DNA of 64,000 bases from JAKAXS01 sp965279065 (GCA_965279065.1 OZ257134.1:806001-870000), one strand, 5' to 3'. Shown: positions 31,217 through 40,553, counted from the first letter of the stretch. Numbers and translations: made by a program. The notes: generated from the letters alone by a model not told the origin.

Positions 31217-31316
31217 CACCGCGAGAAAATACCGCGCCCTGCATCACTTCTGCGCTTGGTTGCACCATCGCTTTGCGGCAGAGTGCGCCCGCTTTCGACC
31301 GGGACACGGGAACCTT

Positions 31317-32222
31317 ATGCACCTCACCTACTACACGCTCGACGTCTTCACGGAACGGCGCCTCGCCGGCAACCCGCTCGCCGTCGTCACCGATGGGGCA
31401 GCCAACCTCAGTACCGCGGCCATGCAGGCCATCGCCCGCGAATTCAACCTGTCCGAGACGGTGTTCGTACTGCCGACGGACAAGCCGGCGCATTCCGCCA
31501 AGGCGCGCATCTTCACGCCCTCGCGCGAGCTGCCCTTCGCCGGCCATCCGACCATCGGTACCGCCGTCCTGCTCGCCGAACTCCGCGCCGGCACTACGTC
31601 CGACGAAGCATTGATCGTCCTCGATCAGGCGATCGGCACCGTGCGCGTCGGTGTCCGCCTGCGCAAGGGCGCCCCTTATGCCGAATTCGACGCCCCCAAG
31701 ATCCCGGTCGAAGCCGGCCTCCTGCCGTCGGCAGACCGCCTGGCCGCCGGCCTCGGCCTCCTGCCGAGCGAGATCGGCTTTGAAAACCACAAGCCCACGT
31801 GCTTCGCCGCCGGCAACGCCTTCGCCTTCGTGCCGGTCTCGTCGCTCGACGCCATCGCCCGCGCCCGCCCGCAGTTCCCGCACTGGAACGCCGCGTTCGA
31901 GGAGCAGGGCCTCGTCGGTGCCTTCCTCTATACGCGCCAGTGCGTGCACACGACGTCCGCGTTCCACGCCCGCATGTTTGCCCCCGCCAGCGGTGTGCCG
32001 GAGGATCCCGCCACCGGCTCGGCCGCAGTTTGCTTCGCCGGCGTCGTCAAGCATTTCGACACGCTGCCTGACGGCCAGCACCGCCGCATCGTCGAGCAGG
32101 GTTATGAGATGGGCCGGCCCAGCGAGATCGCGCTCACCGTGGATGTCACCCAGGGCAAGCTCACCAACGTCCGCATCGGCGGCCACGCTGTCCGCGTCGC
32201 CGAGGGCAAGATGGCAATCTGA
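31317..32222 (+). CDS. PhzF-family isomerase/epimerase
   Basis: 301 residues starting MHLTYYTLDVFTERRLAGNP at the ATG at 31317. The PhzF signature is complete: NPLAVV, the catalytic Glu in FTPSRELPFAGHPTIGTAVL and the second-half motif MFAPASGVPEDPATGSAAVC. Members isomerise or epimerise small cyclic substrates; true phenazine synthesis is unlikely as no phz genes are present. About 100 bases after the NUDIX gene on the same strand. Confidence 0.95.
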   Translation: MHLTYYTLDVFTERRLAGNPLAVVTDGAANLSTAAMQAIAREFNLSETVFVLPTDKPAHSAKARIFTPSRELPFAGHPTIGTAVLLAELRAGTTSDEALIVLDQAIGTVRVGVRLRKGAPYAEFDAPKIPVEAGLLPSADRLAAGLGLLPSEIGFENHKPTCFAAGNAFAFVPVSSLDAIARARPQFPHWNAAFEEQGLVGAFLYTRQCVHTTSAFHARMFAPASGVPEDPATGSAAVCFAGVVKHFDTLPDGQHRRIVEQGYEMGRPSEIALTVDVTQGKLTNVRIGGHAVRVAEGKMAI

Positions 32223-32231
32223 TTTCAGGTA

Positions 32232-33857
32232 TTACGCCGCCGGTGCGAAGGTATGCGCCTGCGCCATCGCCCACGCATCGCGGAAACGAGCATCCGCCGT
32301 TCCCGTCATCAGCACGCCCTCGTCGAGCTGCGGATAGAGCTCCGCGAACGACACCACCTCCCGCGCCGTGATCCGCCGTGAGAAATGGTCGAGCTTGAAC
32401 TGCAGCGGGTGATCGAGCCCGGCCGCCGCGACAAGCTCTGCCAGCGACATCAGCGTGGCGCGATGGAAGTTGCGGACGCGTTCCGCCTTGTCTGGCACCA
32501 CGATCGCCCGCTGCCGCGCCGCATCCTGCGTCGCCACGCCGACGGGGCAGCGGTCCGTATGGCAGCTCTGCGACTGGATGCACCCGACGGCGAACATGAA
32601 GGCGCGCGCCGAATTGCACCAGTCCGCGCCGAGCGCCATCGCGCGCGCCATGTCGAACGCCGTCACGATCTGCCCGCTGGCGCCGAGGCTGATGCGGTCG
32701 CGCAGACCGACGCCGATCAGGGCGTTGTGCACGAAATTGAGTCCTTCGCGCAGCGGCATGCCCATGTGGTCGGCGAACTCCAGCGGTGCCGCCCCTGTGC
32801 CGCCTTCCTTGCCGTCGACGACGATGAAGTCCGGCGTGATGCCCGTCTCGACCATGGCCTTGCAGATCCCGAGGAACTCCCAGGCATGGCCGACGCACAT
32901 CTTGAAGCCCGTCGGCTTGCCCCCCGATAGCTCGCGCAGCCGGGCAACGAACTCGATCAACTCGCGCGGCGAGCCAAACGCCGAGTGCGTCGCCGGCGAG
33001 ATGCAGTCGACACCTTCGGGAATGCCGCGCGTCTCCGCGATCTCCGGGCTCACCTTCGCGGCCGGCAGCACGCCGCCGTGCCCCGGTTTGGCCCCCTGGC
33101 TGAGCTTGATCTCGATCATACGGATCTGCTCCAGCTTGGCCGTGGCCGCAAACCGTTCCGGCGAGAACGCGCCCGCGCCGTCGCGGCAGCCGAAATACCC
33201 CGAGCCGATTTCCCAGATCAGGTCGCCGCCGAATTCGCGGTGATACCTGCTGACACCGCCTTCGCCCGTGTCGTGGGCAAATCCGCCCGCCGCCGCGCCC
33301 TTGTTCATCGCCCGGATGGCATTGGCGCTCAGCGCCCCGAAGCTCATCGCCGAGATGTTGTACACCGACGATGCATAGGGCTGGCTGCAGCCCGGCCCAC
33401 CGATCTGCACGCGAAACGACTTGCGCGATACCGGTCGCGGCGCCATCGAGTGCCGCATCCACTCGTAGCCGTCGGCGTAGACGTTGTACTGCGTGCCGAA
33501 CGGCCGCTTGTCGAGCGCGAGCTTCGCTCGCTGATACACCACCGAGCGCCGGTCGCGGCTGAACGGCGCGCCGTCCTTTTCGCCCTCGAAGAAGTACTGG
33601 CGGATTTCCGGCCGCACCTCTTCCAGCAGAAAGCGGATATGCGCCACGATCGGATAGTTGCGCAGGATGGAGTGCTTCGTCTGCAGCATGTCGCGCGTGC
33701 CGAGTCCTGCCAGCGCCAGCGACGCCATCAGCAGCACGATGATCGCGTCGCTCTGTCCCCCCGACCGCCACGCCAGCACGGCAAACACCACGACACCGAG
33801 CAGCGACAGCGTATAGACAATGTAGCGGGGCGAAAACGCGAGCTGGAGGGTGGTCAT
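32232..33857 (-). CDS. Membrane-anchored FMN-binding glutamate-synthase-domain protein
   Basis: 541 residues. Two N-terminal helices (about 9-27 and 36-52) anchor a glutamate-synthase catalytic domain (about 90-500). FMN and substrate-binding segments are visible: YNISAMSFGALSANAI, MIEIKLSQGAKPGHGG, DFIVVDGKEGGTGAAPLEF and GASGQIVTAFDMARAMALGA. The Fe-S motif CIQSQSCHTDRC (CX5CX4C) is intact. There is no glutaminase domain, so it is not a full GOGAT; archaeal and bacterial single-domain relatives have uncertain roles. It converges with phzF with a 9-base gap. Confidence 0.93.
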   Translation of the reverse strand: MTTLQLAFSPRYIVYTLSLLGVVVFAVLAWRSGGQSDAIIVLLMASLALAGLGTRDMLQTKHSILRNYPIVAHIRFLLEEVRPEIRQYFFEGEKDGAPFSRDRRSVVYQRAKLALDKRPFGTQYNVYADGYEWMRHSMAPRPVSRKSFRVQIGGPGCSQPYASSVYNISAMSFGALSANAIRAMNKGAAAGGFAHDTGEGGVSRYHREFGGDLIWEIGSGYFGCRDGAGAFSPERFAATAKLEQIRMIEIKLSQGAKPGHGGVLPAAKVSPEIAETRGIPEGVDCISPATHSAFGSPRELIEFVARLRELSGGKPTGFKMCVGHAWEFLGICKAMVETGITPDFIVVDGKEGGTGAAPLEFADHMGMPLREGLNFVHNALIGVGLRDRISLGASGQIVTAFDMARAMALGADWCNSARAFMFAVGCIQSQSCHTDRCPVGVATQDAARQRAIVVPDKAERVRNFHRATLMSLAELVAAAGLDHPLQFKLDHFSRRITAREVVSFAELYPQLDEGVLMTGTADARFRDAWAMAQAHTFAPAA

Positions 33858-34240
33858 GTTGGACCTCTTAGGCTGGGTCGATTGGCTTGAAGCTTACGCC
33901 CCGTGGCTTGCCCTCGGCTGGTGGCTGGGTCAGGCGGCGAAACGGCGGCACCTGTTTTAGCGCCCGATCACGATGAGTTCGCGACGGACCCGGCCGTGAA
34001 CCAATGCTGTAGCGGACCGGCCAACGGCTTCCTCCGGCCGGTCATATCCCGAAAATTGCCGGCAGCCTCGATTAATCAGAATTGGCCGGGAAAAGTGGTG
34101 TCACCGCGTTTCCGGGCTATCCTGGCTCTGCTATGGCGATACCACTCATAGTAGCGGCGAATCGGCCGCCTCCCTTGCGTTGCCTTGCCGCCGCGGCCTT
34201 TCGCGGGCACCATGCCGGACGACAACGAAGACTGGACCAG
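33858..34240. other. Intergenic gap before kdsD
   Basis: About 380 bases. The only structure I see is an eight-base inverted repeat GACCGGCC / GGCCGGTC at 34015-34043. An in-frame ATG at 34133 could extend kdsD, but the added residues lack homology. Confidence 0.4.
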
Positions 34241-35260
34241 ATGGCCAAGATCACTCCGACACGCCTGAAATCCATCGAAGGCGGCAAACGCGCCTCCACG
34301 CCGTGTGATGCTGCCCTCCGCACCTTGACGCTGGAGGGCGAGGGCATTGCCGCCCTTCAGGCCGCTCTGGCCTCCAATCTGGCTGAACCCTTCAACCAGG
34401 CCGTGGCCCTCCTGAAGGGCGCGCGCGGCCGCGTCATCGTCAGCGGTATCGGCAAGAGCGGCCATGTCGGCCAGAAGATCGCCGCCACCTTTGCCTCCAC
34501 CGGCACGCCCGCCTTCTTCGTCCACCCCAGCGAAGCCTCCCACGGCGACCTCGGCATGATCACGCGCGAGGATGTCATCCTGGCGCTGTCCTGGTCCGGC
34601 GAGACGGTGGAACTGAAGAACATCATCACCTACTCGCGCCGCTTCTCGGTGCCGCTCATCTCGCTGACGTCGCGTGCGGGATCCGCGCTGGGCCAGCAGT
34701 CCGACGTCTGCCTCTGCCTGCCGCAGTCGAAGGAGGCCTGCCCGCACGGCCTGGCTCCCACCACGTCGACGACGATGACGCTCGCCATGGGCGACTGTCT
34801 CGCCATCGCGCTGCTCGAAGCCAAGGGCTTCACCGCGCACGACTTCAAGCAGTTCCACCCCGGCGGCTCGCTCGGCGCCAATCTGAAATACGTGTCCGAC
34901 GTCATGCACAAGGCTGACCGCCTGCCCCTCGCCCATAAGAAGGAGCCGATGAGCGACGCGCTCGTCACCATGACGGCGAAGGCGCTCGGCTGCCTCGGCA
35001 TCGTCGACAAGAAGGGCAAACTCGTCGGCGTCGTCACTGACGGCGACTTGCGCCGTCACATGGGCGCCGATTTGCTCTCGGCGAAGGCCGGCGATATCAT
35101 GACGCCGAAGCCGAAGACGATTGAGCCGGGCATGCTGGCCTCGGCCGCGCTCGAACTCATCAACGCCTCGCGCATCACCACGCTGTTCGTCGTCGGCGAC
35201 GACGGCAAACCCATTGGCATCGTCCACGTGCACGACTTGTTGCGCGCCGGAGTTGCATGA
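34241..35260 (+). CDS. kdsD: Arabinose-5-phosphate isomerase (KdsD/KpsF family)
   Basis: 339 residues from the ATG at 34241. The enzyme makes D-arabinose 5-phosphate from ribulose 5-phosphate, the first step to KDO for lipopolysaccharide. The SIS domain has GRVIVSGIGKSGHVGQKIAA, HPSEASHGDLGMIT, LSWSGETVELKNI and PTTSTTMTLAMGDCLAIALL; the C-terminal half has two CBS domains (about 205-335; DVMHKADRLP, VVTDGDLRRHMG, DIMTPKPKTI). The MBL gene follows by 38 bases. Confidence 0.97.
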   Translation: MAKITPTRLKSIEGGKRASTPCDAALRTLTLEGEGIAALQAALASNLAEPFNQAVALLKGARGRVIVSGIGKSGHVGQKIAATFASTGTPAFFVHPSEASHGDLGMITREDVILALSWSGETVELKNIITYSRRFSVPLISLTSRAGSALGQQSDVCLCLPQSKEACPHGLAPTTSTTMTLAMGDCLAIALLEAKGFTAHDFKQFHPGGSLGANLKYVSDVMHKADRLPLAHKKEPMSDALVTMTAKALGCLGIVDKKGKLVGVVTDGDLRRHMGADLLSAKAGDIMTPKPKTIEPGMLASAALELINASRITTLFVVGDDGKPIGIVHVHDLLRAGVA

Positions 35261-35298
35261 ATGTGCGAGTTGCGTAAATGAGCGTGGCATAGTCGCCA

Positions 35299-36210
35299 AT
35301 GGCCGACGATAACATCAGCTTCAAGACGTCGATGCATTTCGCCTATGGTGAACCGAGCCCCATGGGTCCGGGCATCGTGCGCCTTGTTGCCAACAACCCC
35401 AGTCCGTTCACCTTCAAGGGCACCAACACCTATCTCGTCGGCATGACGTCGCTCGCTGTCGTCGACCCCGGTCCGGATGACGAAGCCCACATCGACAACA
35501 TCATGAAATTCGCCGCCGGCCGGCCCATCACGCACATTCTGATCACGCACGCGCATCGCGACCACGTCGACGGCTGCGCCCGTCTCGCCGCCGCCACCGG
35601 CGCTGTCTCCTGCGGCTACGGCCGCACCGGCGGCGCCCCCGACGTGCCGGCGATGAGCCCGTCCGGCAAGAATTTCGTCAATTTCGATTTCACACCCGAC
35701 GTGAAGGTCAAGACCGGCGACGTCATCGCCGGCGACGACTGGGCCCTAGAGGCCCTGCACACGCCGGGTCACGCGCCTGACCATCTCTGCTTCGCGCTAA
35801 AGGGCCGCCGCGTCGTCTTCTCCGGCGATCACGTCATGGCCTGGAACACGTCGGTCATCGCCCCGCCCGAGGGCAACATGGCCGACTATCTGGACTCGCT
35901 GCAGCAGCTGTTGGATCGCAACGACCAGGTCTTTCTGCCCGGCCACGGCGGTCGCATCGACGAGCCGCAGCGCACCGTGAAAGCCTACCTGCTGCATCGC
36001 CGCTGGCGCGAGCAGGCCGTGCTGGCCGCCATCCGCGACGGCTCCAACACCGTCAACGCCATCGTGCCCGAAGTCTACCCCAACATCTCCGGCCCGCTGT
36101 CCGTCGCCGCCGCGCTGTCCGTGCAGGCCCACGTCGAGCATCTCATTGCACGGGGCGTTTTGGCTTCCGTGCCCGCGATGGCCTGGGATCGTCCTCTTTA
36201 TCTGACTTAG
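35299..36210 (+). CDS. Metallo-beta-lactamase-fold hydrolase (LACTB2-like)
   Basis: 303 residues. The metal site is complete: THAHRDHVDG (HxHxDH), HTPGHAPDH, FSGDHVMAW and the late HGG. The C-terminal 80 residues (YLLHRRWREQAVLAAIRDG, NTVNAIVPEVYPNI, SVQAHVEHLI) form the winged-helix-like domain of the LACTB2/endoribonuclease group, so RNA or a thioester could be the substrate. Start at the ATG at 35299; a second at 35333 is less likely. Its last 68 bases overlap the convergent DUF1499 gene. Confidence 0.94.
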   Translation: MADDNISFKTSMHFAYGEPSPMGPGIVRLVANNPSPFTFKGTNTYLVGMTSLAVVDPGPDDEAHIDNIMKFAAGRPITHILITHAHRDHVDGCARLAAATGAVSCGYGRTGGAPDVPAMSPSGKNFVNFDFTPDVKVKTGDVIAGDDWALEALHTPGHAPDHLCFALKGRRVVFSGDHVMAWNTSVIAPPEGNMADYLDSLQQLLDRNDQVFLPGHGGRIDEPQRTVKAYLLHRRWREQAVLAAIRDGSNTVNAIVPEVYPNISGPLSVAAALSVQAHVEHLIARGVLASVPAMAWDRPLYLT

Positions 36211-37033
36211 CAGCCTTGTCCTTGCGCTTGCTGCGCTCCGGCCGCTCGCCGTCGGCGGTCGGCACGGTTTCTTCCATCCGCGCCACGATCTCCTTCATGA
36301 TGAGCCGCAGTCGCTCGGCGTTGAGGCCCAGGTCGTTCTGCCCGAACCGCGAGGCCGAGCGGATATCCACGCGCGCCATCTCTTCCGTACCCGAGACGCG
36401 CACCGCCACGTCGCCGTAGAGGCCGAGGATCAGCGACCGGTCCACCGCCTCGATGAAGCCCGGGGCCCCGCTCTCCGCATTGGGCTCCTGTTCGCGCACG
36501 ATCTTGAAGCTCTGCCGTTTCAAGGCCTCCACCACGAGATCGAACGCCTCCGACCGCGACCGGTTGAGGATCATCGGCTTCAAGTCGGGATAGGCCTTCA
36601 TCTGTTGCTCGCCGAAGCGTGTGCCCGGGTATGTCGCCGTGTTCTCCGCCGGAGTCCGCGACAGCGCCAGCACATCGAACGGTGGCGGCGACGACGTGTC
36701 GGTCGAAACGTCGTAGATCGCCGGATAGCTGCGCGCCATCGCCATCATCACCAGCGGCCCCGCCAGCATCGCCATGGCGACGCCGACGCCGACGAAGATG
36801 CGCGCCGCGCCGTCGCCGCCATGGCGCCAGATGCGCACGCCGGCGGTCAGCCCCAGCAGCACTGCGACAGCCGCCCCCGCCAGCGCCGTGACCACGATGT
36901 TGGCCGCCACCGGCGTCGGCATGCCGAACAGTCGGTGCAGGAAAAAGGCCGCGACCGCCAACAGCAGCGAGAAAAACGCCAGCCGGCTTGTCCATCGGCT
37001 CAGCGCCGAAGCCTCCGGTTCCCGCGTTCTCAT
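36143..37033 (-). CDS. DUF1499 membrane protein
   Basis: 296 residues. Three hydrophobic segments at about 14-34, 38-62 and 76-100 are followed by a DUF1499 domain (about 150-260) with DLKPMILNRSRSEAFDLVV, FIEAVDRSLILGLYGDVAVR and VDIRSASRFGQNDLGLNAER. The C-terminal 35 residues are Lys/Arg/Glu rich. Function of DUF1499 is unknown. It overlaps the end of the MBL gene on the other strand, and the first dispersed repeat lies just upstream of its start. Confidence 0.92.
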   Translation of the reverse strand: MRTREPEASALSRWTSRLAFFSLLLAVAAFFLHRLFGMPTPVAANIVVTALAGAAVAVLLGLTAGVRIWRHGGDGAARIFVGVGVAMAMLAGPLVMMAMARSYPAIYDVSTDTSSPPPFDVLALSRTPAENTATYPGTRFGEQQMKAYPDLKPMILNRSRSEAFDLVVEALKRQSFKIVREQEPNAESGAPGFIEAVDRSLILGLYGDVAVRVSGTEEMARVDIRSASRFGQNDLGLNAERLRLIMKEIVARMEETVPTADGERPERSKRKDKAAKSDKEDDPRPSRARKPKRPVQ

Positions 37034-37051
37034 GCGTCGTGTGCTCCCCCA

Positions 37052-37100
37052 AGAGCGCTTCCGGAAAAGTGTGCAGCGGTTTTCCGATAAGAAGCGCGAT
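37052..37100. repeat. Dispersed hairpin repeat, copy 1
   Basis: The element folds as nested arms: outer GCGCTTC / GAAGCGC and inner CGGAAAA / TTTTCCG around an eleven-base loop, with an ATAA bulge. Near-identical to the copy at 42481-42528; a partial copy lies at 40814-40839. This type of element is widespread between genes of Hyphomicrobiales. Confidence 0.9.
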
Positions 37101-37280
37101 AGACCATGATGTTAGAGCGGATGCAGATTCAGCTAAAGCGATACGCCGAACCGCGAGTTAAGCGTGTGTCTGGGCAGACACTTTTTTCGCAGGCGAAGCT
37201 GGGCGATCATAGTGAGAGATTCGCCCGAAATGTAGTCTGGCAGTAACGTCTCTACCCAAACGCCGTCCGCTGGAGAGGCC

Positions 37281-38255
37281 ATGAGGCCGTCACGGCATAT
37301 AGATGACGCCGCCGCGCGGTCGGCTACGTTTGCCGTCCTGGCTGTGGCAGCACTTTGTGGCGTGATTGGCGCCTCCCCCCGCTTTGCCGTGGCCCAGGAC
37401 GCGGGCCCGGAAGCGCCCCAGGCAGCGGCCGTGTTGAGCGACCCCGAACCTGCAATCGAAATGCCCGCGCCCGAACCCAAAGCCCCGCCAGGGTCCCTGA
37501 AGGTGCTGAGCTGGAACGTCGCCACGTCGCCCTACGTCATCGCCATGCGCAAGATCAAGACATCCGCGCCGGCTTGGCGCACCAGCTTCGGCTCCGAACG
37601 CCGCACCATCGACGCCCCGCCTCCCCCGCGGGCGGACTTGATTGACGCCGACGTGGTGCTACTGCAGGGCATCACCAACCCGCGCGCCCTGCGCCGTCTG
37701 TTCCCCGCCCGCAAGTGGCGCCTCATCTTCTCGCGCCGTGCCCTTGAGACCCTGCCGAAGGGCTCGGTCTTCACCGCACCCGTCTCCTCGGTGGAGGTCG
37801 AGGCCATCGCCGTGCGCTATCGCGACAGCCTGCGCGTCGTCAATCGCGGTGAGATCATTGATGATCCGCGCGTTGCGGCAGCCGCGCCGCTTTCTGCATC
37901 CACCACCCTGGTGACGCCGCCTGCCGTCAACCCGGCGTCCCCGGGGCTGACCGTGCAGGTGATCGATCGTGGGCGCACCGTCTGGCTGGCGTCGGTGACG
38001 CTCGACGCGACATCCTGTGGCTCGGCACGGGCGGATTGTGCCAAGTCGGCGCTGCTCGCTCGCTGGCGCGACGCCCGTCGCCAGGCACGCGATGAGGTCA
38101 TTGCCGGTGGCGTCATGCGAGATGATGCCGCTGCAACGCCGTGCGAGGCCCAGGGGATCGAAGCCGAAGCGCCTGCGGCCAAGGCCTTGCTGCGCCTCGC
38201 CAAAGGCCAGAAACGCGATATCCTGGGCTGCGTAGCGGAGCTGACTGTCGAATAA
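37281..38255 (+). CDS. Secreted endonuclease/exonuclease/phosphatase-fold protein, apparently degenerate
   Basis: 324 residues. A signal anchor (about 15-38) is followed by a Pro/Ala/Glu-rich linker, then an EEP-like region: LKVLSWNVATSPYVI (normal Asn in WN), and DADVVLLQGITNPRALRRLF where active members have a catalytic Glu (VLLQE). Later DIS/GDFN and SDH motifs of the fold are not visible; GVMRDDAAATPCE stands near where GDFN would be. Two Cys pairs in the C-terminal third suggest disulfides. I infer a fold relative that has lost catalysis. Confidence 0.8.
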   Translation: MRPSRHIDDAAARSATFAVLAVAALCGVIGASPRFAVAQDAGPEAPQAAAVLSDPEPAIEMPAPEPKAPPGSLKVLSWNVATSPYVIAMRKIKTSAPAWRTSFGSERRTIDAPPPPRADLIDADVVLLQGITNPRALRRLFPARKWRLIFSRRALETLPKGSVFTAPVSSVEVEAIAVRYRDSLRVVNRGEIIDDPRVAAAAPLSASTTLVTPPAVNPASPGLTVQVIDRGRTVWLASVTLDATSCGSARADCAKSALLARWRDARRQARDEVIAGGVMRDDAAATPCEAQGIEAEAPAAKALLRLAKGQKRDILGCVAELTVE

Positions 38256-38339
38256 GCCGGTCGCCCCCTGCGCTTGAATATGACAGTTTTTTGTGGTCTC
38301 CCAGTCGGACCGAATAACAGCGATCACCGCGAGTTTTCA

Positions 38340-39380
38340 ATGCCGTATCGTTTCGAGTTGCGAGAAGACATCGGGTCGTCGTTCACCCGCATCGCCACCG
38401 AACAGATCGATCGCGTTCTGCACGAGCTCAAGACGCCGAAGGATCCCGATCTCGCCGTGCACGAAGGCCGCAAGAGCCTGAAGCGTCTGCGCGCGCTGCT
38501 GCGCCTTGTGCGGCCGGGCATCGGTGATGCAACCTTCAAGTCCGAGAACGCCCGCTTTCGCGACATCGGCGCCCTCTTCTCGGCCGACCGCGACCGCCAC
38601 GTGCTGAGCGAAGTCGCCGGCCAGCGCGCCGCCGCTATGGGGCCTCGCTTTCGCAAGGCATTCGCCACCATCGCAAAGGCATTGGCCGAGGCCCCCGACG
38701 CCCGCGCCGCGAACACCGATGCGGCAGCCGCCCGCCTGAAAGAGGCGCGTAAGGAAATCGCCGCAATTCGCCTGGAGCCCGACAGCTTCGCCACGCTGCA
38801 GGCGGGGCTCGAACTCAGCTACCGCCGCGGGCGCAGCCAGTTGCGCCTCGCCTACGCCGATCCGCACGACGAGGCTTTCCACGATCTGCGCAAGGCCGTG
38901 CAGCAGCATTGGCGTCACATGCAGGTGCTGCAACGCGCCTGGCCCGATCTCTTCACCGCCAGGCTCGAGGCCGCTCGCCGTCTCTCCCAGATCCTTGGCG
39001 ACGATCACGATCTGGCAGTCTTTGTCGCCAGGCTGAAATCCTTGCCCCGCTCCGCACTGGCCACGGCCGATCGCCGCGCCATCGAGCGCCATTGCCGCGT
39101 CGAGCAGGACCGCCTGCGCACCCTGGCACATCCGCTGTGCCAGCAGCTTTATGCCGAGCGCGCCGGTCAGTTCGCCAAGCGCATCGCCGCCATCTGGCAC
39201 GCCGCCTGCCGCTTCGACGAGATCGAGAAGGCGGCGGCACGCCGGAAACCGGTGAAGAAGTCACCGAAGCAACCCGACAAGCCCAAGCAACCCGACAAGA
39301 AGGCATCGGCGAAAAGCCCGCCGTCCAAGTCGTCCGCGCGCCGCGGCAATAGCGCGCAAGCCGCCAAACCGGCCCCGTAA
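38340..39380 (+). CDS. CHAD-domain protein with Lys-rich tail
   Basis: 346 residues from the ATG at 38340. The CHAD domain (about 15-290) is alpha-helical with the conserved histidines and basic residues: AVHEGRKSLKRLRALLRLV, DEAFHDLRKAVQQHWRHMQV and QILGDDHDLAVFV. CHAD proteins bind polyphosphate and associate with polyphosphate granules. The C-terminal 55 residues are Lys/Pro/Ser-rich and disordered (KKSPKQPDKPKQPDKK), a likely nucleic-acid or polyphosphate-binding tail. A PPK2 gene lies 38 kb away in the same window. Confidence 0.95.
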   Translation: MPYRFELREDIGSSFTRIATEQIDRVLHELKTPKDPDLAVHEGRKSLKRLRALLRLVRPGIGDATFKSENARFRDIGALFSADRDRHVLSEVAGQRAAAMGPRFRKAFATIAKALAEAPDARAANTDAAAARLKEARKEIAAIRLEPDSFATLQAGLELSYRRGRSQLRLAYADPHDEAFHDLRKAVQQHWRHMQVLQRAWPDLFTARLEAARRLSQILGDDHDLAVFVARLKSLPRSALATADRRAIERHCRVEQDRLRTLAHPLCQQLYAERAGQFAKRIAAIWHAACRFDEIEKAAARRKPVKKSPKQPDKPKQPDKKASAKSPPSKSSARRGNSAQAAKPAP

Positions 39381-39509
39381 TCGGGCTCCATTGGCCGCGC
39401 CGAACGTAATCGGATAAGCTTCGCGCACGGCATGCACGCGCAACAGCGCGTGCTCGGCATGGCACGCGCTACGGCGCGGCCTCCACTCGGGAATGGAACG
39501 CCAAACTTT

Positions 39510-40553
39510 ATGCTCACGCCAACCACGGGCCGCTATCTGCCGCCGCCCAATCATCCGCAAGTTGCCCACGGCCGCATCGGCGTCCTGCTCCTGAACCTCG
39601 GCACGCCCGACGGCACCGACTACTGGTCCATGCGCCGCTACCTGAAGGAATTCCTCTCCGACGATCGCGTCATCGAGGTGCCGAAGTGGAAGTGGTGGCC
39701 GATCCTCAATCTCATCATTCTGACGGTGCGCCCCGGCCGCAAGGGCAAGGATTACGCCACCATCTGGAACAACGAGAAGAACGAAGGCCCGTTGAAGACC
39801 ATCACGCGCGGCCAGGCCGAGAAGCTGGCGGCGCGGCTGGCGGATGATCCGCGCATCGTCGTCGATTTCGCCATGCGCTACCAGAACCCCACGACCGAAA
39901 GCCGCATCCTCGCGCTGCAGCAGCAGGGCTGCGACCGCATCCTGCTGCTGCCGCTTTATCCGCAATACGCCGCCGCCACGACCGCCACCGCCAACGACCA
40001 GGCCTTCCGCACATTGATGAAGATGCGCTGGCAGCCGGCCGTCCGCTGCGCACCGCCCTATCACGATGACCCTGCCTACATCGAGGCGCTGGCCAAGTCG
40101 ATGCGCGCCAGTCTCACCAGGCTCGATTTCGAGCCGGAACGCATCATGGCGAGTTTCCACGGCATGCCGCAGGAATACTTCGACAAGGGCGATCCCTACC
40201 ACTGCGCCTGCCAGAAGACCTCGCGCCTGCTGCGCGAAAAGCTCGACTGGCCGGCCGAGCGTTGGCTGACGACGTTCCAGTCGCGCTTCGGCTCCGACCC
40301 CTGGCTGCAGCCCTACACCGACAAGACCGTCGAGCGGCTGGCCAAGGAAGGCATCAAGTCCCTCGCGCTCGTCGCCCCGGGCTTCTCCGCCGACTGCCTG
40401 GAGACCCTGGAGGAACTCGACGTCGAGAACCGCCACATCTTCACCGGCAATGGCGGCGAACGCTTCGCCTACCTGCCGGCCCTGAACGACAGCGACGAGG
40501 GCATCGACACCATCGAAGCCGTCGTCCGCCGCGAGCTACAGGGCTGGCTCTGA
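39510..40553 (+). CDS. hemH: Ferrochelatase
   Basis: 347 residues from the ATG at 39510; an earlier ATG at 39460 would add residues without homology. Ferrochelatase inserts iron into protoporphyrin IX. Signature elements: GVLLLNLGTPDGTDYWSMRR, RYLKEFLSDDRVIE, MRYQNPTTESRIL, LPLYPQYAAATTATA, FHGMPQEYFDKGDPYHCACQ (active-site His) and TFQSRFGSDPWLQPYTD. The cysteines in CAC could ligate an iron-sulfur cluster only if others join; unproven. Confidence 0.97.
   Translation: MLTPTTGRYLPPPNHPQVAHGRIGVLLLNLGTPDGTDYWSMRRYLKEFLSDDRVIEVPKWKWWPILNLIILTVRPGRKGKDYATIWNNEKNEGPLKTITRGQAEKLAARLADDPRIVVDFAMRYQNPTTESRILALQQQGCDRILLLPLYPQYAAATTATANDQAFRTLMKMRWQPAVRCAPPYHDDPAYIEALAKSMRASLTRLDFEPERIMASFHGMPQEYFDKGDPYHCACQKTSRLLREKLDWPAERWLTTFQSRFGSDPWLQPYTDKTVERLAKEGIKSLALVAPGFSADCLETLEELDVENRHIFTGNGGERFAYLPALNDSDEGIDTIEAVVRRELQGWL

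Noticed and set aside
34076..35299. 407-codon frame opposite kdsD
   Set aside because: KdsD is unambiguous; the antisense frame is Arg/Asp/His biased with no homology.
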